Shown in pieces: positions 46,842-57,222 of a stretch of 64,000 nt of DNA. Numbering within the stretch: position 1 is the stretch's first letter; the number at the start of each line of letters is the position of its first letter. A model generated the notes under the pieces. It searched no databases, had not been told where the DNA came from, and saw nothing but the letters and a program-made list of their open reading frames with translations. The DNA is from an uncultured Prevotellaceae bacterium (GTDB lineage: Bacteria; Bacteroidota; Bacteroidia; Bacteroidales; Bacteroidaceae): the NCBI GenBank assembly GCA_946415645.1, contig CAMKTJ010000009.1:1-64000 (forward strand), written 5' to 3'. The position numbers were made by a program, and so were the translations under genes.

Positions 46842-46878
46842 TAAGCCTCAGCTTGGTATTTCACCATGCTGAGGCTTA
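46842..46878 (-). terminator. Rho-independent terminator for gdhA
   Basis: taagcctcagc / gctgaggctta stem; minus-strand tract TTATTTTTT. Confidence 0.85.
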
Positions 46879-46903
46879 CATATATAATTGCTATGGCAGT
46901 AGC

Positions 46904-48241
46904 TTATACAATTCCCTGAGCCATCATAGCCTTAGCGACTTTCATGAAGCCAGCTACGTTAGCACCCTTTACGTAGTTTACATAGCCGTCGGGCTCTGTG
47001 CCGTACTTCACGCAGTTCTCGTGGATGTTCTCCATGATCCAGAGCAACTTAGCGTCAACTTCCTCAGCTGACCAGCTCAGACGCTCTGAGTTCTGAGACA
47101 TCTCAAGACCTGATACTGACACACCACCGGCGTTGCTAGCCTTACCGGGAGAGTACAGAATCTTAGCCTGCTGGAATACCTTGATTGCCTCAGGAGTAGA
47201 AGGCATGTTAGCGCCCTCAGCAACAGCGATAACGCCGTTGGCAACCAGAGCCTTAGCAGCTTCCTCGTTCAATTCGTTCTGAGTAGCACAGGGCAGTGCG
47301 ATGTCAGCCTTCTCGAACCAAGGCTTAGCACCTGCTACATACTTGGCTGTGGGATATTTGTCTGCATATTCTTTGATACGACCACGGTAAACGTTCTTCA
47401 ACTCCATGATGTAATCCAACTTCTCGCGTGTGATACCGTCTGGATCGTAGATATAACCGTCAGAGTCTGACATTGTCATAGGAATACCACCCAACTGCAG
47501 TACCTTCTCTGCAGCATACTGAGCTACGTTACCTGCACCAGAGATCAGTACCTTCTTGCCCTCTACGTTGTCACCCTTAGTCTTCAGCATGGCACGCAGG
47601 AAGTAAACTGTACCGTAACCGGTAGCCTCGGGACGGATCAGTGAACCGCCGAACTCAATACCCTTACCTGTCAATACACCGCTATACTCGCGAGTGAGCT
47701 TCTTGTACATACCGAACATGTAGCCAACCTCACGACCACCTACGCCGATGTCACCAGCAGGTACATCAGTATCGGGACCGATGTGACGTGTCAACTCCAG
47801 CATGAAAGCCTGGCAGAAACGCATTACCTCAGCGTTGCTTTTACCACGGGGAGAGAAGTCAGAACCACCCTTACCACCACCCATAGGCAGAGTAGTCAGA
47901 GAGTTCTTGAAAGTCTGCTCGAAGGCAAGGAACTTCAGGATACCCAGGTTAACGCTCTTATGGAAACGGATACCGCCCTTGTAGGGACCGATAGCATTGT
48001 TGTGCTGGATACGGTAACCCATGTTGGTCTGAATCTGTCCCTTGTCGTCCATCCATGTTACACGGAACTGGTAAACTCTGTCGGGAATGCAAAGGCGCTC
48101 AATCAAATTTACTTTGTCGAACTCGGGGTGCTTGTTGTACTCTTCTTCGATAGTGCCAAGAACCTCTTCTACTGCCTGATGATACTCGGGCTCATTGGGG
48201 AAGCGTCTTTTAAGATCTTCCAAGACTTTTTTTGCGTCCAT
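46904..48241 (-). CDS. gdhA: Glutamate dehydrogenase
   Basis: 445 aa; PYKGGIRFHKSVNLGILKFLAFEQTFKNSLTTLPMGGGKGGSDF. Confidence 0.97.
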   Translation of the reverse strand: MDAKKVLEDLKRRFPNEPEYHQAVEEVLGTIEEEYNKHPEFDKVNLIERLCIPDRVYQFRVTWMDDKGQIQTNMGYRIQHNNAIGPYKGGIRFHKSVNLGILKFLAFEQTFKNSLTTLPMGGGKGGSDFSPRGKSNAEVMRFCQAFMLELTRHIGPDTDVPAGDIGVGGREVGYMFGMYKKLTREYSGVLTGKGIEFGGSLIRPEATGYGTVYFLRAMLKTKGDNVEGKKVLISGAGNVAQYAAEKVLQLGGIPMTMSDSDGYIYDPDGITREKLDYIMELKNVYRGRIKEYADKYPTAKYVAGAKPWFEKADIALPCATQNELNEEAAKALVANGVIAVAEGANMPSTPEAIKVFQQAKILYSPGKASNAGGVSVSGLEMSQNSERLSWSAEEVDAKLLWIMENIHENCVKYGTEPDGYVNYVKGANVAGFMKVAKAMMAQGIV

Positions 48242-48291
48242 TCTGAATTAATTTAAACTAATACTTAGGTTTGTTACTTTCATTCTGGGTG

Positions 48292-48322
48292 CAAAATTAT
48301 ATAAAATACTCCAAATATCAAA
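48292..48322 (-). promoter_or_regulatory. Bacteroidetes-type promoter for gdhA
   Basis: Minus strand TTTG (48319-48322), 19-nt spacer, TAATTTTG (48292-48299). Confidence 0.7.
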
Positions 48323-48367
48323 CGATTTGTAAGAAAATGTGTAGAAAAAATCACAAATCGTCATGTT

Positions 48368-49054
48368 TTAGGCGTCTAACGCAATTGTAAATATGCTGAT
48401 TGTTGCTTGCGAGTCAGTTGCAAGTATGGCTTGGGCGCAGTTGCCTATAGTTGCACCTGTTGTCAGTACGTCATCTACCAGAAGGATGCGTTTTCCCCTC
48501 CAGTCCTGTGGGATGTTGGCCTCGTATTTCCCGATGGTATTCTCTTTTCTAGCTTTTTGGCTCAATTTGGTCTGGGATGTTCCGGTATCTTTCTTTATAA
48601 GAAGGTTCATGACGGGCCGGTGCATGATTCTTCCCATTCCCCTTGCTATCATTTCAGCCTGATTATATCCCCTTGTTTTTATTCTCTTCCTGTCTGCAGG
48701 GACTGGAACAATTACATCTATCTTCTCAGCAAGTTGCAGGTGTGTAATTTCCGTGGCTGCCCACTCTCCAATCTTGATTCCCAGTTGTGCCCCGCCTTTG
48801 TATTTTATCTTTATAAGTATGTTATGAAAATCAGACTGATGTCTGTAATACATCAGGGTGGCACCATATTGTACGGGTGCAAAGTTCCAGACTTTTCTTA
48901 GGGGCTCATTGTCCTCTATGCTTTGCAGGGGGTAGCGAGGCATTTGTATTGAGCAGCTGGTGCATATATATTGCTCGGATGGTTCCAGCGTTTGTTGACA
49001 TACCACGCATTTGCGCGGCAAGAGGATATTACATAAATCCGCAATCAGACTCAT
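48368..49054 (-). CDS. ComF-family phosphoribosyltransferase-like protein
   Basis: N-terminal zinc-binding cysteines (CVVCQQTLEPSEQYICTSC); RGYNQAEMIARGM; RILLVDDVLTTGATI. Confidence 0.93.
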   Translation of the reverse strand: MSLIADLCNILLPRKCVVCQQTLEPSEQYICTSCSIQMPRYPLQSIEDNEPLRKVWNFAPVQYGATLMYYRHQSDFHNILIKIKYKGGAQLGIKIGEWAATEITHLQLAEKIDVIVPVPADRKRIKTRGYNQAEMIARGMGRIMHRPVMNLLIKKDTGTSQTKLSQKARKENTIGKYEANIPQDWRGKRILLVDDVLTTGATIGNCAQAILATDSQATISIFTIALDA

Positions 49055-49118
49055 ATTCTATACTTTAGAGTTACCTTTTTATAAAAGAAAAACATCTTAG
49101 TCAGAGGGTTTCTTTCTC

Positions 49119-49167
49119 TAACTTAAGAAATATATTTTCCAAGTTAGAAAATATATTTCTTAAGTTA
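49119..49167. repeat. Perfect 21-bp inverted repeat with 7-nt loop in the comF/SusD intergenic region
   Basis: taacttaagaaatatattttc / gaaaatatatttcttaagtta. Confidence 0.85.
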
Positions 49168-49205
49168 ATTATTGTAAGAAAGTAAGTTGATTTATCTTCC
49201 ATAAC

Positions 49206-49238
49206 AAAAAGAGCGCTCGGATTATTCCGGGCGCTCTT
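49206..49238 (-). terminator. Rho-independent terminator for the downstream SusC/D operon
   Basis: aagagcgctcgg-attatt-ccgggcgctctt; minus-strand T-tract TTTTT. Confidence 0.88.
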
Positions 49239-49258
49239 GGGAATATTTGTATGAACAA

Positions 49259-51733
49259 TTATTCGGTGGGGAAGGGCAGATACCAGTTGGTAGAGTTCAA
49301 CAGGATGTTGTACAACTTCATATCCATGGTTCCGCTACGTTTTGCAACGCGCTTAGCCAGGAAACTGGGATCGCCACGACGGATAGCTACACGAGCCAGG
49401 TCTGAGAAGCGACAACCCTCGAAGGCAAGCTCCAGAGCATCCTCGTCAATGATAAGGTCCTCAACAGCCTCTATAATCCATGCTTTGTCTATGGGGTTGT
49501 TGGCATCCTGACCATAGATTTGCTCCTTTGTTACTGTTATGCCATGATTTTCCTTGATCTTCTTGGTAACCATATCAACGTAGTTGTATGAACTCAACTG
49601 GTCGGTATCACCGGGTCTGAGGATACCGCAACCACGCTGGTGAATACCAATGGTCAGGAAATCAGTTAGCCCGGAAGAACCAGGTACGTTATCATCATCT
49701 CTCAAACTGAAGCCATTGCTTGCATAAACTTCTGACTTAAAGAGGGGGTTAACGTAGGTATCGTAGCCACGCAGATTCACCTGTGTGGTGAAGGTCATCC
49801 AAGGCTTAGAAGAGGCGTTTTCCATCTCTCTGCGATCCAGATACCAGCATGCTTTTGCAAGATAGGGTATAGGATAGTTGTTGAAAGTCTTAGCATAGAA
49901 GTAAACATACTTCCTGTCATTTTTCTGGTCAAAATGTCTGGCTGGAATGGGTGTTTCGCCTTCTTCCAGATTTGCATTTGCCTTTATGGAGTCTTCCTGC
50001 CAGATACTGTTGACATAATCCTCCAGATCAGCCAATGTGCTGATGCTTACACCGTCTTCTTCTACGGAACCATATCGGTAGGTAGTGTCAGTTCTTTCTT
50101 CGATGAAGCAATATAGGCTATCCTTTACACCGAAATCGTTATTTGCGCCAGAGATATAAGAATAGGGAGTGTTGTAGTCGTCCTCCTTAAGTACGCTGGG
50201 GAACCACTTACTGTGGTCGCTTACCAAACCTGTCTTCAGAATGGCAAATGCATAGCTGGGGAAGCCGGCACGGTTGATAGCCTCGGCATAGCGCAGCCAG
50301 ATGGTAGCCTTACGGTAAATCAGGGGGTAAACGGTAGTGAAGCTACCCATGGGATTCTGCTTGCTGACAAGTTTTCCATACTGGGTATTTTCGCCTACAG
50401 ACAGTGAGTATTGCTCGCTTATTGGTTTACGTACAACGAGGTTACTACCTGTACTGCGAACATTATAAATCCATGAACGGCGTGCATCACCTACACCTGG
50501 CAAAGTAACCAGCTCCATATTCTCTTCGCTGGAAGTCTGGCCAATGTAGCACTCGTATTTCTGACTGTCGCACAGAGCCTCATATCCTCTACTGGGAATC
50601 AGTTCACGGCGATAGCCATTATCCCAGTAATTCAGACTGACGTACGAGTTGGCCTTATCGCCACTACCTGTTGAAGACAATGTGGCATCAAATCCAAACA
50701 GTCGGTTGATGTCGGTAAATACCAGACCGTCCAGACGTCCCTTGTTGCTGGGGATGCAGGTGATGGCCTCACCGCGGTATCTGCCATTATTGAAATTCAG
50801 AGATTTCTCTATATATGGTACTCCTGAGTATCCATACTGAGGTTCGTCAACGTTAGCACGGACATCACCAGTGCTGATGTAGTCATCACTTTCCAGAGGA
50901 CCGCAGAACTTGCTGTTCAGGAAGTTGTAATAGTAGCCTGCGGCTTTGGCACAGGCCTGGTCATCGCCTTGCAGCAGATACAGGTCGCCTAACACTACGT
51001 CTATGGGGAACATTGTACGCATGCTGTGGCATAAATAGGAACTATTGTTGGTATTCGCGTCACCATAGTTGTTGTACTGTGGGTAAATCTCTTCACCGAA
51101 CATCTTCTCCAGCACAACCTTTACACTATCCAACTGTGGTCCCAGTTTTTCTGCCAGAGTCTGGGCGTTTGCCATGGGGTGGTTAGGATTGGTGATGAAG
51201 TTGTTGATTTCATCTGTGGTAAGCATAGGCGTTGTGTAGAAGGGGACATTGCCGTATGCATAGATGAGCTGCATATATACCCATGCACGGATGGCCATAA
51301 CCTGAGCATATTCTCGTAACATATAGCTGCTGCCTTGGCCGGTTGATACCTTTCTGGCAGTATCACACTTGGCAATATAGGCATTACAACTGTTGATTAC
51401 GTGGTAGTAGTCGCTAACCTTCATGTATGCACATGCACCATCCTTGTACTTGTCCTCGTAACCGTTCTTACCGAAGTTGATGATGGCTGCAATAGTGTCA
51501 CTGACGTAGGAGGTACCATCCACCAGGTCACCACGGCACTCATTGAGAATCACGTAACGCTCTGCAATACCCTGCAGAGACTTTATCACACCCCAATAGG
51601 AATAAAGGGTATCTTGTGCCACGTCATAAGCGTGGCGATCATTATCGGGTGTCAGCATGTCCTGGCATGACGTATTCAGCATACCCAGTGTCATGCAGCA
51701 GATAAGCAAGCTTATAATTGATTTCTTTTTCAT
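49259..51733 (-). CDS. SusD/RagB-family nutrient-binding lipoprotein (824 aa, large)
   Basis: MLNTSCQDML lipobox; AYIAKCDTARK...YAQVMAIRAWVYMQLIYAYGNVPFYTTP; C-terminal ELAFEGCRFSDLARVAIRRGD. Confidence 0.9.
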   Translation of the reverse strand: MKKKSIISLLICCMTLGMLNTSCQDMLTPDNDRHAYDVAQDTLYSYWGVIKSLQGIAERYVILNECRGDLVDGTSYVSDTIAAIINFGKNGYEDKYKDGACAYMKVSDYYHVINSCNAYIAKCDTARKVSTGQGSSYMLREYAQVMAIRAWVYMQLIYAYGNVPFYTTPMLTTDEINNFITNPNHPMANAQTLAEKLGPQLDSVKVVLEKMFGEEIYPQYNNYGDANTNNSSYLCHSMRTMFPIDVVLGDLYLLQGDDQACAKAAGYYYNFLNSKFCGPLESDDYISTGDVRANVDEPQYGYSGVPYIEKSLNFNNGRYRGEAITCIPSNKGRLDGLVFTDINRLFGFDATLSSTGSGDKANSYVSLNYWDNGYRRELIPSRGYEALCDSQKYECYIGQTSSEENMELVTLPGVGDARRSWIYNVRSTGSNLVVRKPISEQYSLSVGENTQYGKLVSKQNPMGSFTTVYPLIYRKATIWLRYAEAINRAGFPSYAFAILKTGLVSDHSKWFPSVLKEDDYNTPYSYISGANNDFGVKDSLYCFIEERTDTTYRYGSVEEDGVSISTLADLEDYVNSIWQEDSIKANANLEEGETPIPARHFDQKNDRKYVYFYAKTFNNYPIPYLAKACWYLDRREMENASSKPWMTFTTQVNLRGYDTYVNPLFKSEVYASNGFSLRDDDNVPGSSGLTDFLTIGIHQRGCGILRPGDTDQLSSYNYVDMVTKKIKENHGITVTKEQIYGQDANNPIDKAWIIEAVEDLIIDEDALELAFEGCRFSDLARVAIRRGDPSFLAKRVAKRSGTMDMKLYNILLNSTNWYLPFPTE

Positions 51734-51751
51734 AATCTTATATTCTTCTGA

Positions 51752-54700
51752 TTACAGGTTGATGGTTACACCTAAGTTGAAGCTACGGCCACGTGGGATA
51801 AGGCCAGTGTCTATACCTTGGTAAAGAACACCATTGTGGCTGCTCATTTCAGGATCTGTTCCCAGGTATTTAGTCAGTGTGAACACATTGTTTGCTTCAC
51901 CCCAGACCTTCAGGCCAAACAGCCAGCTGTTGGTATAAGGTACCTTGTAGGTAAGGCGAACATTCTTCAGTTTCAGGTAGCTGCCGTCTTCAATCCAACG
52001 GTCAGACATACGCTCGTTGTTACGCCAGTCCTCTGTATCCTTGTAGCATGCGCGAGGCATATCGGTAACCTGACCTTCATGGGTCCAGCGGCGCAATGCT
52101 GCAGTTGTCTGGTTATAGGTGGTGTTCAATCCTTCAATCTTAGAACGCTGATAGTTGTAGATATCATTGCCAAGACTGTACTTGAAGTTAACATCCAGAC
52201 GGAGGTTCTTCCAAGTGAGGCTTGAGAAGATGTTACCATAGATATCGGGATGGGGATTGCCGATTACAACCTTATCAGCATCGTCAATTACACCGTCACC
52301 GTTCTGGTCTACGAACTTGACATCACCAGCCTGGAAGTTAGCATACTTCTTGTCTTCGTCTGCTATACCGGTAGGATACTTCAGGTAACCCAGTGCTCCT
52401 GCCTGACTGGCTTCTGCATCAGTAGCGAATACACCGTCAGTCTGCCATCCGTAGAAGCTGCCTACAGAGTAGCCTACAGCAGTGAGGATGTTTTCTGTAC
52501 CGTAAATGTTGTTGGTATAACCATGCAGATACTGTACATTACCGCCATTCACGTCTTTAAGTGTAATGGTGTTGCTCTGTCCGCCAGGCAGCTCGGTAAT
52601 CTTGTTGTTGTAGTGACCAAGGCTTGCACCCATTTCCCACTTCCAGTCTTTCTTGTTGATGATTGCTGCATTCACATTTACTTCTACACCCTTGTTGGTA
52701 AGCTGACCCTCGTTGGTCCAGTAATTTGTCTGACCGGCAATGTAGTTCAGCTGCTTCAGGGTAAGCAGGTCATCTGTCTTGTGCCAGAAGAGGTCGATTC
52801 CAGCCTGCAAGCGGTTGTTCAGGAAGCTACCCTGCAAGGCAATGTTCCACTTGGTTGTGGTTTCCCACTGAATACCGCTATTGGCAATATTCTTCAGGTA
52901 GAGGCCTACTGTATTATGAGTAACCTTCTGGCTCTCCCAGTATGTACGTGATGCGAAGTAGTCCAGGTCATCGTTACCGCTCATTTCGAAGCCGGCAGTC
53001 AACTTCAGGTAATTGATACCCTTGGTGGTGTTAAACCAGTTCTCGTTGCTGATGAGCCAGCCTAACTGTACAGAGGGGAAGATACCCCAGTTTACACCGA
53101 ATGCCTTGATACCTGATTTGGTGTTTGCGCCGAAACGGCTACTTGCCTGTGCACTCATGGCAACCTCAGCAAAGTAACGGTTCTTGTAGTTGTAAGCGCC
53201 ATCTACATAATATGTCATGTCTGACCATGTGTCGTTGGTACCACCATAGTTGGCATAGTCCATATTCTTGTTCAGGTTGAGCAACTTATCGTTCTGGTTG
53301 TTGTAACCGCTTGTGTAGGTGTAGCTGTATGAATAAGTGTTGTAACGCCAGCCTCCGAACACGTCAACTGTGTGGGCTCCGTAGTTCTTGGCCCATTCAA
53401 TACGCAAGTCGTTGTTGACTGTGGTTTCCTTTGAGAAGAGAGACTTCAGCATACTGGTAATATTACCCAGGTCCTTCAGGTAGTAGGGAGTAGTACCATT
53501 AATGGGGAGGAAGTACTTCTCATTGTTACGGTTAATCTGGAAGTTCAGACGATCACTGATGCTCAATGTGGGTGTTACTTCCCACTTAGGACTTACGTTA
53601 ATATCAATAATGCTGTTCTGAGCATAGTTCTTGATCTTACCATAGCCGTTCTCTAGAATCCAGTATGGGTTACGCAGTGATTCGTTGATTTTTGTAGTTC
53701 CAATATAGTTGTTGAACTGGAATGGGTTCTCCAGGTAGTTGGCTCCTGATTTAGAAGCGTATTTACCGGCATACTCGTTAGAGAGTCTCAGACGGTCAGA
53801 GGGATAGGTGTCTGTAGCAGTCTCGTCATAATAATATGCATAACGGCTGATGAAAGGAGCCTGAATTAAGCCCAATACGTTGGGAGAACCGATGTTCTGC
53901 ATAGAGTAGTCCTCGCTCCATCCCTGATCCAGCAAGTCATAGCTTACCTGATTGTATGAGATATCCAATCCTGTCTTCAGTTTCGGGAAAACCTCGATAT
54001 CAGTGTTGAAACGGAGGCTCAGACGATTCATGTCGTTACCCTTGGCATTGGAATTGCTGCTGGTATAACCCAGTGAAAGGTCATACATACCTACCTCATC
54101 ACCACCTTCTACGCTCAGCTTGTAGTTTTGGGTCATAGCTGTACGGTAAAGTCCGTCCTGCCAATCCTCATTGTTGCTGTAAATGTTGCGATAGTAGTTA
54201 GAGGGACTCTTGTCCAGGAATCTGAAGTTTGTGAGTGATGATCCCTTCAGGTTATCCAAGGAGCTGATCACGTCACTTAGATATGAAGTGTACTGGTCAC
54301 CGTTCAACATGGGTAATGTCTTGGGCATGAGTTCTGCTCCGCCATAGATGCGTACATTAATCTTGGTAGCCATGCTCTTGCCGCGCTTGGTCTTGATGAT
54401 GATGACACCATTTCCGCCCTTGGCACCATAGAGCGCAGTACCGTTCTTGAGAACCTGAACAGACTCTATGTTCTCGGGGTCAATACCTGCCAACAGATTG
54501 TTGAAGAATCCTTCGTGAGCCGACATACGGTCATACTGGGGGTCAATGATGTTACCGTCCAGAATAATCAGAGGCTGTACATTGGCATTGATTGAGCTTA
54601 TACCACGGATGGTCATAAAGTTACCTATACCGGGTGTTCCATTACGCAGAACTGCATGTACGTCAGCAGCCAGTTTGTTCTCGATGTCTTCATCTACACT

Positions 54701-55189
54701 GATACTGCTTGTCTCATTCAGTTTTATTGTCTTCTGAGAGGTAATGGTTGTACCTTCTGTGTAGTATGCGTTGAAGTTGGCATCAATCATTCTGGCATTA
54801 GCCACGCCGTTCTTTACTGCACACTGCATTGGGTTGTAACCTTCTACATACAGATAGATAGCGTCTGAGAATACGGGAATGTCAAGGGTATAAGTACCGT
54901 CTTCCTCAGTAAGGGTGGAATATCTCTCCAGACCCAGTGCCTGAACACGTACACCGCCCATAGGCTCACCGGTTGCATCATCGGTGATAATACCCTTTAC
55001 TGTTTTTGTCTCGTACTGTTTCTCGGGCTTTTTGGCCTTTCGAACAACTACCTCTTCTTCTCCGTCAGCATCTTCCAAATCATCTTGCGCATATGCGCAG
55101 GGAATGCTCAAACCGGAAAGCAACAGGAAACACAGACCTGTTTTCAGCGTCTTGTGCATGAATGTATCACTTGTTATATTTTTCATCAT
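51752..55189 (-). CDS. SusC/RagA-family TonB-linked outer membrane protein
   Basis: 1145 aa; carboxypeptidase-regulatory-like N-terminal domain, plug, NGTALYGAKGGNGVIIIKTKRG. Confidence 0.95.
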   Translation of the reverse strand: MMKNITSDTFMHKTLKTGLCFLLLSGLSIPCAYAQDDLEDADGEEEVVVRKAKKPEKQYETKTVKGIITDDATGEPMGGVRVQALGLERYSTLTEEDGTYTLDIPVFSDAIYLYVEGYNPMQCAVKNGVANARMIDANFNAYYTEGTTITSQKTIKLNETSSISVDEDIENKLAADVHAVLRNGTPGIGNFMTIRGISSINANVQPLIILDGNIIDPQYDRMSAHEGFFNNLLAGIDPENIESVQVLKNGTALYGAKGGNGVIIIKTKRGKSMATKINVRIYGGAELMPKTLPMLNGDQYTSYLSDVISSLDNLKGSSLTNFRFLDKSPSNYYRNIYSNNEDWQDGLYRTAMTQNYKLSVEGGDEVGMYDLSLGYTSSNSNAKGNDMNRLSLRFNTDIEVFPKLKTGLDISYNQVSYDLLDQGWSEDYSMQNIGSPNVLGLIQAPFISRYAYYYDETATDTYPSDRLRLSNEYAGKYASKSGANYLENPFQFNNYIGTTKINESLRNPYWILENGYGKIKNYAQNSIIDINVSPKWEVTPTLSISDRLNFQINRNNEKYFLPINGTTPYYLKDLGNITSMLKSLFSKETTVNNDLRIEWAKNYGAHTVDVFGGWRYNTYSYSYTYTSGYNNQNDKLLNLNKNMDYANYGGTNDTWSDMTYYVDGAYNYKNRYFAEVAMSAQASSRFGANTKSGIKAFGVNWGIFPSVQLGWLISNENWFNTTKGINYLKLTAGFEMSGNDDLDYFASRTYWESQKVTHNTVGLYLKNIANSGIQWETTTKWNIALQGSFLNNRLQAGIDLFWHKTDDLLTLKQLNYIAGQTNYWTNEGQLTNKGVEVNVNAAIINKKDWKWEMGASLGHYNNKITELPGGQSNTITLKDVNGGNVQYLHGYTNNIYGTENILTAVGYSVGSFYGWQTDGVFATDAEASQAGALGYLKYPTGIADEDKKYANFQAGDVKFVDQNGDGVIDDADKVVIGNPHPDIYGNIFSSLTWKNLRLDVNFKYSLGNDIYNYQRSKIEGLNTTYNQTTAALRRWTHEGQVTDMPRACYKDTEDWRNNERMSDRWIEDGSYLKLKNVRLTYKVPYTNSWLFGLKVWGEANNVFTLTKYLGTDPEMSSHNGVLYQGIDTGLIPRGRSFNLGVTINL

Positions 55190-55198
55190 CTTATTGTT

Positions 55199-57178
55199 TT
55201 ACTGAGGGTCGAGAATTGTTTCTAATCCGGTCTCCTTGCTTCTTAGAATCACACGGTCAATGTACAAACCGAATATGAATCCCTTTGAGGTACTGGTCGC
55301 AGCAGTCCTAGAGGTCGAGGTTTTTCCCGAGATTTGCAGAGTAGGATAGGAGAAGCGCATATTCTTGTATGAATATTTGAACTCGAAATCTTCCCATACC
55401 GTAATGGTATCAACCTTCAATCCGTCATACGTAAACGTTGCAGATGCACTGGACATGGCATCGCCAGTTCCTTTGACGTTGCTACGGACTTTGACTGTCA
55501 AGCTCATCTTATGCTCATCAGCGATTGACTTGACAAAGTCTTCATTAAGGTAATCTTCGCGGATTTCTTCAGCATCTGAAATCAAAGAGTACAAATAGGG
55601 AACCAAAACTACCTGAATATCATACTTACCGCTCATAACCTCGGCTGTTTTGCCGCGTGTAACGATGTCTGATGTTGTGCTCTGGTTGCCTCTCAACTTG
55701 ATTTCAAACGTAGGATTGGTTGTTGCATTACTATGAGGTGCTATGTAATAGAAGTTGTTGCCGTACACCTTTCCATACTTGTTGGCAATGGCAGCATACT
55801 TCTCATTGTTGAAGGGAATACTTCTTGAACTTGTTCCAATCTTGTGGATAGAACTATTCTTCATGTAGTAGAATGTTGCTGCGTTAACGTCAACTTCTAT
55901 GTCAGGATTGAACAACTCTCTGGGGAAGGACCACGCTGTAGCTAAGTATCCGTATCCGTTACTCATCTCTATCCTTTCGCCATTGAAGATACTGGACTTA
56001 TCCCATGTATCTGTGGTACGCAGGGTATCACCATAGGTATTCAGTAAGAACTTGGCAGAAGCGCCCTTGTCCTTGATGAAATCTTCCAGTTCCCACAGCT
56101 TGCTGCCATTCTTAGGCTGCTGCTTTACGTTAAATACCAATGGAGTGGTAAGGTCCATGTTCATACTCATGTTAGCCAAAGAGTCTGGATTCTTAATGGT
56201 TCGATTTGTTATTTTTGTGCCGCCTTCACTAGCTTCTATCTCATCCCTGTCTTCGTACGATGTGGGGTATTTGTAAAGGTGAGCAATCTTCTCTTTAGCT
56301 TTTGCTAAGGCCTCATCTGTTGGCATTACCATAACGAAGGCAGAGTCCTCTGCGTTGAGACGTGCGTGGAAGCACTCCAAGGGGATATCCCATTTCTCGG
56401 CACCAGACTTTGGCAGGTAGCTGTAGTTCTCGAACAGGAGGTTCCTGGTACTGTAAACACTGTCTACGTAAGATGGGTTGCCGTCTTTGTCGGGCAGACC
56501 TTCTATACTGGCATCCTTGATGAACTCTGTGGTATCCTTTGATACTACGTACTCAGACAGAACAGGCAGTGAAGGGCTGAACTTCAGATACTCGTAGAAA
56601 TTGTAGTGGAAGGGGGTTGTACCCTTGATGGTATGCAATGTACCGTTCAGAGCGGGTATGTTCTTCTCGCTGATAGAAACCCCCTGTATGGTACAGTTGT
56701 TATTATCCGACTTGTTGAATACCAGATTCTTGCCGTTAATCATCTTGATGGTATCAACTTTGTTGTCAGAGATGTTGTTACGCCAGAGGGCTATATGGTT
56801 GCCTATGAACTGTTGCTGTACATTATAGCCGTCTGTTGTGCACATGTCCAGCCAATTCTGGAATTCGGTATCCGAGAAGTCATCATCTTCTGGTGCCCAT
56901 ACTGTTGCCACCTGACCACTATTCAGAATATCGGCAAATGTGTAGTCTGGTATAGGATGCTTGTCATCCTTCCAGTATTTGGTATTCTCTACAATAGTCC
57001 TGAATTTTGTCAGTTTATCATTCTCGCAGATGTGTTGCCAGAGTGTCTTTGTAGCATCAACAGATTGCGCGTCATCATCTCCGTATGGGAAGTGATCATC
57101 GGAGCAACTGGGTACTGCCAGTATGGCAGCTCCCAGAGCAATTGCTCCAATGTATTTGTTGAATTTATTGTTAGCCAT
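55199..57178 (-). CDS. Fasciclin (FAS1)-domain lipoprotein
   Basis: 659 aa; lipobox VPSCSD; ADILNSGQVATVWAPEDDDFSDTEFQNWLD; IPALNGTLHTIKGTTPFHYN. Confidence 0.8.
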   Translation of the reverse strand: MANNKFNKYIGAIALGAAILAVPSCSDDHFPYGDDDAQSVDATKTLWQHICENDKLTKFRTIVENTKYWKDDKHPIPDYTFADILNSGQVATVWAPEDDDFSDTEFQNWLDMCTTDGYNVQQQFIGNHIALWRNNISDNKVDTIKMINGKNLVFNKSDNNNCTIQGVSISEKNIPALNGTLHTIKGTTPFHYNFYEYLKFSPSLPVLSEYVVSKDTTEFIKDASIEGLPDKDGNPSYVDSVYSTRNLLFENYSYLPKSGAEKWDIPLECFHARLNAEDSAFVMVMPTDEALAKAKEKIAHLYKYPTSYEDRDEIEASEGGTKITNRTIKNPDSLANMSMNMDLTTPLVFNVKQQPKNGSKLWELEDFIKDKGASAKFLLNTYGDTLRTTDTWDKSSIFNGERIEMSNGYGYLATAWSFPRELFNPDIEVDVNAATFYYMKNSSIHKIGTSSRSIPFNNEKYAAIANKYGKVYGNNFYYIAPHSNATTNPTFEIKLRGNQSTTSDIVTRGKTAEVMSGKYDIQVVLVPYLYSLISDAEEIREDYLNEDFVKSIADEHKMSLTVKVRSNVKGTGDAMSSASATFTYDGLKVDTITVWEDFEFKYSYKNMRFSYPTLQISGKTSTSRTAATSTSKGFIFGLYIDRVILRSKETGLETILDPQ

Positions 57179-57222
57179 ATTTTGATATTTCTTTTAATTC
57201 CTGATATCTATTTTATACAAAC

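Noticed and set aside
52250-52951. 233-aa + strand ORF
   Set aside because: Fully antisense within the SusC gene; composition typical of a shadow ORF; no recognisable domain.
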